Source of the DNA: Eriocheir sinensis
Taxonomy: Eukaryota > Arthropoda > Malacostraca > Decapoda > Varunidae
Direction of reading: 5' to 3'
Assembly: GCF_024679095.1 (NCBI RefSeq)
Contig: NW_026111768.1
Coordinates: forward strand, 15,001 to 79,000
DNA length: 64,000 nucleotides
Of this stretch, positions 60,069 to 64,000 are shown piece by piece (the first letter of the stretch is position 1; each line of letters begins with the position of its first letter). A program made the position numbers and the translations under genes. The notes beneath the pieces are model-generated. The model made no database searches and was not told the origin of the DNA. It was given only the letters and a program-made list of their open reading frames with translations.

Positions 60069-60130
<62 letters not shown>

Positions 60131-62204
60131 ACACATACGACCTGGTGGTCATCTCGGGCGGTATGGGCGAAGGTCACATCCCAGTCAGTGGCCTCGACGA
60201 CCTGGTGCGCGTCGCAAAGAATGGTGAGTGAGTGAGTGAGTGTTTTTACAACAAAGGAGACAGCTCAAGGGCACAAAGAAAGAAAACTAAAAAAAAGCCC
60301 GCTACTTGCTGCTCCTAAAAAAAAATCAAAAGAGGTGGCCGAAAGAGGGGTCAATTTCGGGAGGAGAGGTGTCTTGATACTCTCCTCTCCTGATACTCTC
60401 CTCTTGAAAGAGTTCAAGTCGTAGGCAGGAGGAAATACAGATGAAGGAAGATTTTTGCAGAGTTTACCAGCGTGAGGGATGAAAGAGTGAAGATGTTGGT
60501 TAACTCTTGCTTACGGGGTTTGGACAGTATAGGGATGAGCATGCGTAGAAAGTCGTGTGCAGCGGGGTCGCGGGAAGGGGGGAGGCATGCAGTTAACAAG
60601 TTCAGAAGAGCAGTCAGCGTGAAAATAGCGATATAAAATTGAAAGAGGCAACATCGCGACGGAATTTAAGAGGTAGAAGACTATCAGTTGGAGGAGGAGA
60701 GCTGATGTGACGAAGAGCCTTAGACTCCACTCTGTCCAGAAGAGCTGTGTGAGGGAGCCCCCACACGTGAGATGCATATTCCATACGAGGGCGGACAAGG
60801 CCCCAGTACATGGATAGCAACAGTGCGGGGAGAAGAATTGGAGGAGACGATACAGAACGCCAAACCTCGATGAAGCTGATTTAGAAGGAGAGAGGAGATA
60901 TGAAGTTTCCAGTTTAGATTTTGAGTTAAGAATAGACCGAGAATATTTAGTGTTGAAGAAGGTGACAGCTGATTGTTGTCGAAGAATAGGGATAAGCGTT
61001 TGGAAGTTTGTGTCGAGTTGATAGGTGGAGAAATTGAGTTTTTGAGGCAATGAAGGACACAAGGTTCCTTTTACCCTAATCGGAAATGATAGCAAGGTCT
61101 GAGGTTAAGCGTTCTGCAGACTCCAGTCTGGAGTCGTGTACCTCCTGTTGGGGCCTTCTATTGAAGAAGTTGAATAATGCAGAGTGCAGACGTCGGCGTA
61201 TGTGTGGACAGGACAGTTTATGGAAAGATCATTGATGAATAGAAAGAGGAGAGTGGGTGATAGGACAGACCCATGTGGAACACCACTGTTGATAGGTTTA
61301 GGGGGAGATCAGTGACCGTCTACCACCGCAGAGATAGAACGGCCGGAAAGGAAACTGGAGATAAGGGAACAGAGAGAGGGATATAATCCAAAAGAGGGCA
61401 GATTAGAAAGCAAAGACTTGTACCAGACTCTATCGAACGCTTTCGATATGTCTAGCGCAACTGAGAAAGTTTCACCGAAAAGGCTAAGAGAGGATGACCA
61501 AGAGTTAGTTACGAGAGCAAGAAGATCGCCAGTGGAACGCCCCTTGCGGAATCCATGCTGGCGATCAGACAGAAGGTTATAAGTGGAAAGGTGCTTTTGA
61601 ATCTTCCGGTTAAGGATTTATTAAAAAGCTTTAGATAGACAGGAAAGTAAAACTACAGGGCTATAGTTTGAGGGACTGGAACGAGCATACTGCCAGAAGA
61701 TGTAGATATTGATAGGTAGAGACGAAAGAGTTTGACCAGGCAGGGTGTCAGCATGGAAGCACAGTTTTTAAGGACAATAGGAGGCACTCCATCAGGTCCA
61801 TAAGCCTTCTGAGAGTTGAGGCCAGAGAGGGCATAGAAGACATAATTATGTATAATCTTAATAACAGACAAAAAGGAGTCAGAGGGGGTATGAGTAGGAG
61901 GAATATGCCCAGAATCGTCCAGGGTGGAGTTCTTACAGAAAGTCTGAGCGAAGAGTTCAGCCTTAGAGATAGATGAGACGGCAGTGCTCCCGTAAGGGTT
62001 AAGGAGAGAAGGGAAAGAGGAAGAAGTGAAAGTGGTGGAGATCTTATTGGCTAAGTGCCAGAAGACACGGAAAGAATTATAAAAAAAGCAAGGTGTTGAC
62101 ATTTTCTATTGATGAAAAGAGGTTTTGGTAAGTCGGAGAATAGATTTGGCACGATTCCGGGCTGAAATGTAAAGTTCATGGTTAGTAGGAGTGCGAAGGC
62201 TCTG

Positions 62205-62255
<51 letters not shown>

Positions 62256-63228
62256 GCAAGGTCCGCTGAGTGGGTGAAGGCGCTGGAAGCTGGACCCTCA
62301 GTTTAGATACTCGTGCGAGGACCCGTAGGTTAGCACTGTTCCTGGGCGTGCCGATCTTCCGCCACGACTATTTTCCAAGGCCACTGAGAAGATTCACCGG
62401 GTTTTCATGGGTGGTTTTCCCGTTGAAGATCGTGACAGACGTGTAGAACCATCACTATAGGATCGCAAAACAGTTCATGGTAATCCCAGCAACTTTTACG
62501 AGAGGCTTTTCAAACAGGCGAACTTAGGCGCCGTTTAGGATGGGAAAGAGCCTACATAGAGACTTCAGATTTGCCTGGAGTAAACCTTGAGGTGGTCTTC
62601 CTAGGGTAGGCTAGATGACGCGCCCCCTAGCGTATGCCCCAATGATTAACTGATTTCCTCCTCTCCGGCACTCCAGGAGGCTTCGTGATCATCGTGATGC
62701 GCCATGAGTACCTACAGACCGTGCCTTCCTACAAGGACAAGCTGGAGCCTTACATGGACCAGCTGGAGGCGGACGGGAAGTGGAAGAAGGTAGGGAGCAC
62801 CGTTGCCAGATTATCGTACTCAGAGCATAGTATTTACCGTTTTTTGACACCTAACTATTGCCAAGAAACATCAGGAATTCACTATTTTAACGACAGATAT
62901 AAATGAATCTAGTTATTGAGCCCCAGGAGACAGTTTTGGGGTCGGAAGTTGGTAAATATATAAGAGGCTGAGTACAACTATCTGGCAACATTGGTACAAG
63001 AAAACATTTACTCTAATCAAGGTTTCTGTCTGGCGGGGCTGTTCACTGTATGGGCGCCTGTCACGACACTCTGGTATAAGGAGATGGTCAGGAGCTGGCC
63101 AGGGGGAGAAAGTCACGTATTTGAAATGATGGTCATAATTCCTTCAGGTGGAGCGGCGCATCGTCCCAAACTATTTCTGTGACAAGGAGGGTCTCGTCTT
63201 CGTCTTCCGCATCACTAAGCCTGAGTGA
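57295..63228 (+). CDS. METTL27: METTL27-like SAM-dependent methyltransferase gene (6 coding exons)
   Basis: Joined coding exons are 57295-57420, 57641-57792, 59418-59530, 60131-60223, 62677-62789 and 63148-63228, giving 225 residues plus TGA. All introns have GT..AG borders and the phases agree (0, 2, 1, 1, 0). The protein has the class I methyltransferase fold signatures: motif I VLDVAAGTGCVG (residues 73-84, SAM binding), acidic motif II IDAVDPSEGM (95-104), and YDLVVISGGMGEGH (133-146) before GGFVIIVMRHEY (162-173). An N-terminal AAGYDEWSENYEE matches the Y-D-x-W-x-x-x-Y-D/E opening of METTL27/WBSCR27 proteins. Length is close to vertebrate METTL27 (about 245 residues). The substrate of this family is not well established. 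Introns are filled with microsatellites and LINE C copies. The ATG at 57295 is the first in frame after the upstream acceptor-like site. Confidence 0.87.
57421..57490. repeat. (GA)n microsatellite starting at the splice donor
   Basis: GTGAGAGAGA... about 34 GA units; the first six bases form the intron 1 donor site. Confidence 0.96.
57641..57792 (+). CDS. METTL27: METTL27-like exon 2
   Basis: Acceptor CCCCTTAG at 57633-57640, donor GTGGGT at 57793. Codes residues 43-92 plus two bases of Arg93, with the SAM-binding motif LDVAAGTG. Confidence 0.87.
58132..58220. repeat. (TA)n microsatellite
   Basis: About 44 TA units in intron 2. Confidence 0.96.
58436..58498. repeat. (AG)n microsatellite
   Basis: About 31 AG units in intron 2. 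Confidence 0.96.
59418..59530 (+). CDS. METTL27: METTL27-like exon 3
   Basis: Acceptor CCCACAG at 59411-59417, donor GTATTT at 59531. The first base completes Arg93; it codes residues 94-130 with HIDAVDPSEGMM and ends with one base of Asp131. Confidence 0.86.
59537..60008 (-). pseudogene. LINE C 3' fragment in intron 3
   Basis: Antisense, 5'-truncated copy with the family 3' end as the complement of TTTGATGTAAAAAAAAA at about 59540-59558. It begins only a few bases after the exon 3 donor. C-terminal RT codons are readable up to the LLDRVE motif near 59990. Confidence 0.8.
60070..60128. repeat. (CT)n microsatellite serving as polypyrimidine tract
   Basis: About 29 CT units running directly into the AG of the exon 4 acceptor. 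Confidence 0.95.
60131..60223 (+). CDS. METTL27: METTL27-like exon 4
   Basis: Acceptor CTCTCTCAG at 60122-60130, donor GTGAGT at 60224. Completes Asp131, codes residues 132-161 (TYDLVVISGGMGEGH...), and ends with one base of Gly162. Confidence 0.86.
60243..62205 (-). pseudogene. LINE C copy in intron 4, antisense
   Basis: About 2 kb, 5'-truncated, starting on its minus-strand side near the counterpart of [13 protein letters not shown] (about 62170). It carries a readable RT N-terminus (62102-61653: [38 protein letters not shown]) and ends with the family 3' tail at 60243-60262. The palm region (61600-61100) is frameshifted. It lies 20 bp downstream of the exon 4 donor. A local duplication of GATACTCTCCTCT occurs near 60375-60400. 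Confidence 0.85.
62210..62251. repeat. (GT)n microsatellite
   Basis: About 20 GT units at the 5' end of the intron 4 LINE C copy. Confidence 0.95.
62252..62676. other. 3' part of METTL27-like intron 4
   Basis: No feature was recognised other than the exon 5 acceptor at its end. Confidence 0.6.
62677..62789 (+). CDS. METTL27: METTL27-like exon 5
   Basis: Acceptor GCACTCCAG at 62668-62676, donor GTAGGG at 62790. Completes Gly162 and codes residues 163-199 (GFVIIVMRHEYLQ...KWKK), phase 0 at its end. Confidence 0.86.
63148..63228 (+). CDS. METTL27: METTL27-like exon 6 (last)
   Basis: Acceptor TTCCTTCAG at 63139-63147. Codes residues 200-225 (VERRIVPNYF...FRITKPE) and ends with TGA at 63226-63228. 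No classical AATAAA lies in the following 240 bp. Confidence 0.85.
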   Translation: MERRIVPNYFCDKEGLVFVFRITKPE

Positions 63229-63469
63229 GGAGGAAGAGGAGGGAAAGGAAAGGAGAGAGATGAGGAGGAGGAGTTATAGTTGTGCTGTGCCAAGGCCGTC
63301 TCTGTGTAACAGCCTTGGTTTCGTCGCGGCACCCGAGACTGAGGTGAATTATCGCGCTCTGGCAACCTGGCGTCATGGCGTCTACGATGTTATATGATAG
63401 TCTACGCATAGGGCACGTCAGTATTAATCATATTATTGAAATTGTCGTAAAAATCTGTTTTAGTTTATA

Positions 63470-63912
63470 AGACTGAGGCTGCAGAATCCTTAACCTCAGA
63501 CCTTGCTATCATCTCCGATTGGGATAAAAGGAACCTTTGGGTTTTTGTGTCCTTCAATGCCTCAAAAACCCAATTTATCCACCTTTCAACTCGACACAAT
63601 CTTCCAAACACCTATCCCCTATTCTTCAACTACACTCAGCTGTCACCTTATAATTCTTCAGAACTAAATATCCTCGGTCTATCCTTAACTCAAAATCTTA
63701 ACTGGAAACTTCTCATCTCTTCTCTCACTAAATCAGCTTCCTCGAGGTTGGGCGTTCTGTATCGTCTCCTCCAGTTCTTCTGCCCCGCACCGCTGCTATC
63801 CATATACAAGGGCCTTGTCCGCCCTCGTATGGAGTATGCATCGCACGTGTGGGGGGCTCCACCCACACAGCTCTTCTCTATCTTTCGGCCACTCCTCTGT
63901 TGTAAAAAAAAA
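63470..63912 (+). pseudogene. LINE C fragment downstream of METTL27-like gene
   Basis: Sense-strand piece from the SDLAIISDW region through FNASKTQFIHLSTRHNL and [16 protein letters not shown], then an abrupt jump at about 63872 to the CTGTTGTAAAAAAAAA 3' end. This implies an internal deletion of the C-terminus and 3' UTR. Confidence 0.78.
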
Positions 63913-64000
63913 ATAAGGTCGCTGATTATGTAGCTGTATGTGTGTGCATGTGTAATGGCAAGTTGCCAGAACACGATAACGAAGACCTCAGACTCATGTG

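Overview
This window is animal nuclear DNA. It has spliced exons with GT/AG borders, very dense non-LTR and LTR retrotransposons, tRNA-derived SINEs, and long GA/CA/TA/ATT microsatellites. The mix (CR1-like LINEs ending in TTATGTTC-type repeats, crab/shrimp-type SINEs, errantivirus-like elements, extreme microsatellite load) suggests a decapod crustacean, probably a crab. That organism call is inference; no taxonomic marker is present. Nothing here is prokaryotic.

Region 1, 1-19.7 kb, is one large imperfect palindrome. The left arm (689-8941) and right arm (10880-19140) are inverted copies around a 1.94-kb spacer. Each arm carries a CR1-like LINE (here family A: ORF1 with a zinc finger and SGNH esterase, ORF2 with endonuclease and reverse transcriptase), a tRNA-Val-like SINE, a purine/pyrimidine tract and a truncated second LINE (family B). 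Both arms share the same disabling mutations, so one copy was duplicated after it had died. Only the right arm keeps the start of ORF1.

Region 2, 19.7-36.4 kb, is a graveyard of mobile elements. It holds a family A fragment, the 5' half of an I/jockey-like LINE (gag-like ORF1 with three CCHC knuckles, then endonuclease), a decayed Ty3/gypsy element with env-like pieces on the minus strand, pieces of a third LINE family (C), and a 1.9-kb ATT-type microsatellite.

Region 3, 36.4-45.1 kb, holds a Helitron fragment fused to the 3' half of a Ty3/gypsy element with a convincing 3' LTR, then an errantivirus-like element with integrase, env-like remains and an LTR-like end. The LTR-like end has an inverted sister copy at 53.7-54.8 kb.

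Region 4, 45-57 kb, is mostly microsatellites and unrecognised sequence. It contains a family A LINE (48.16-52.53 kb, minus) interrupted by a nearly intact family C LINE with a 968-codon open frame (plus), a hAT-transposase-like scrap and two SINEs.

Region 5, 57.3-63.2 kb, holds the one convincing host gene: a six-exon METTL27-like (WBSCR27-like) SAM-dependent methyltransferase of 225 residues, whose reading frame and splice phases can be followed across all introns. Its introns hold microsatellites touching splice sites and antisense family C LINE insertions. A further LINE C fragment lies just downstream.
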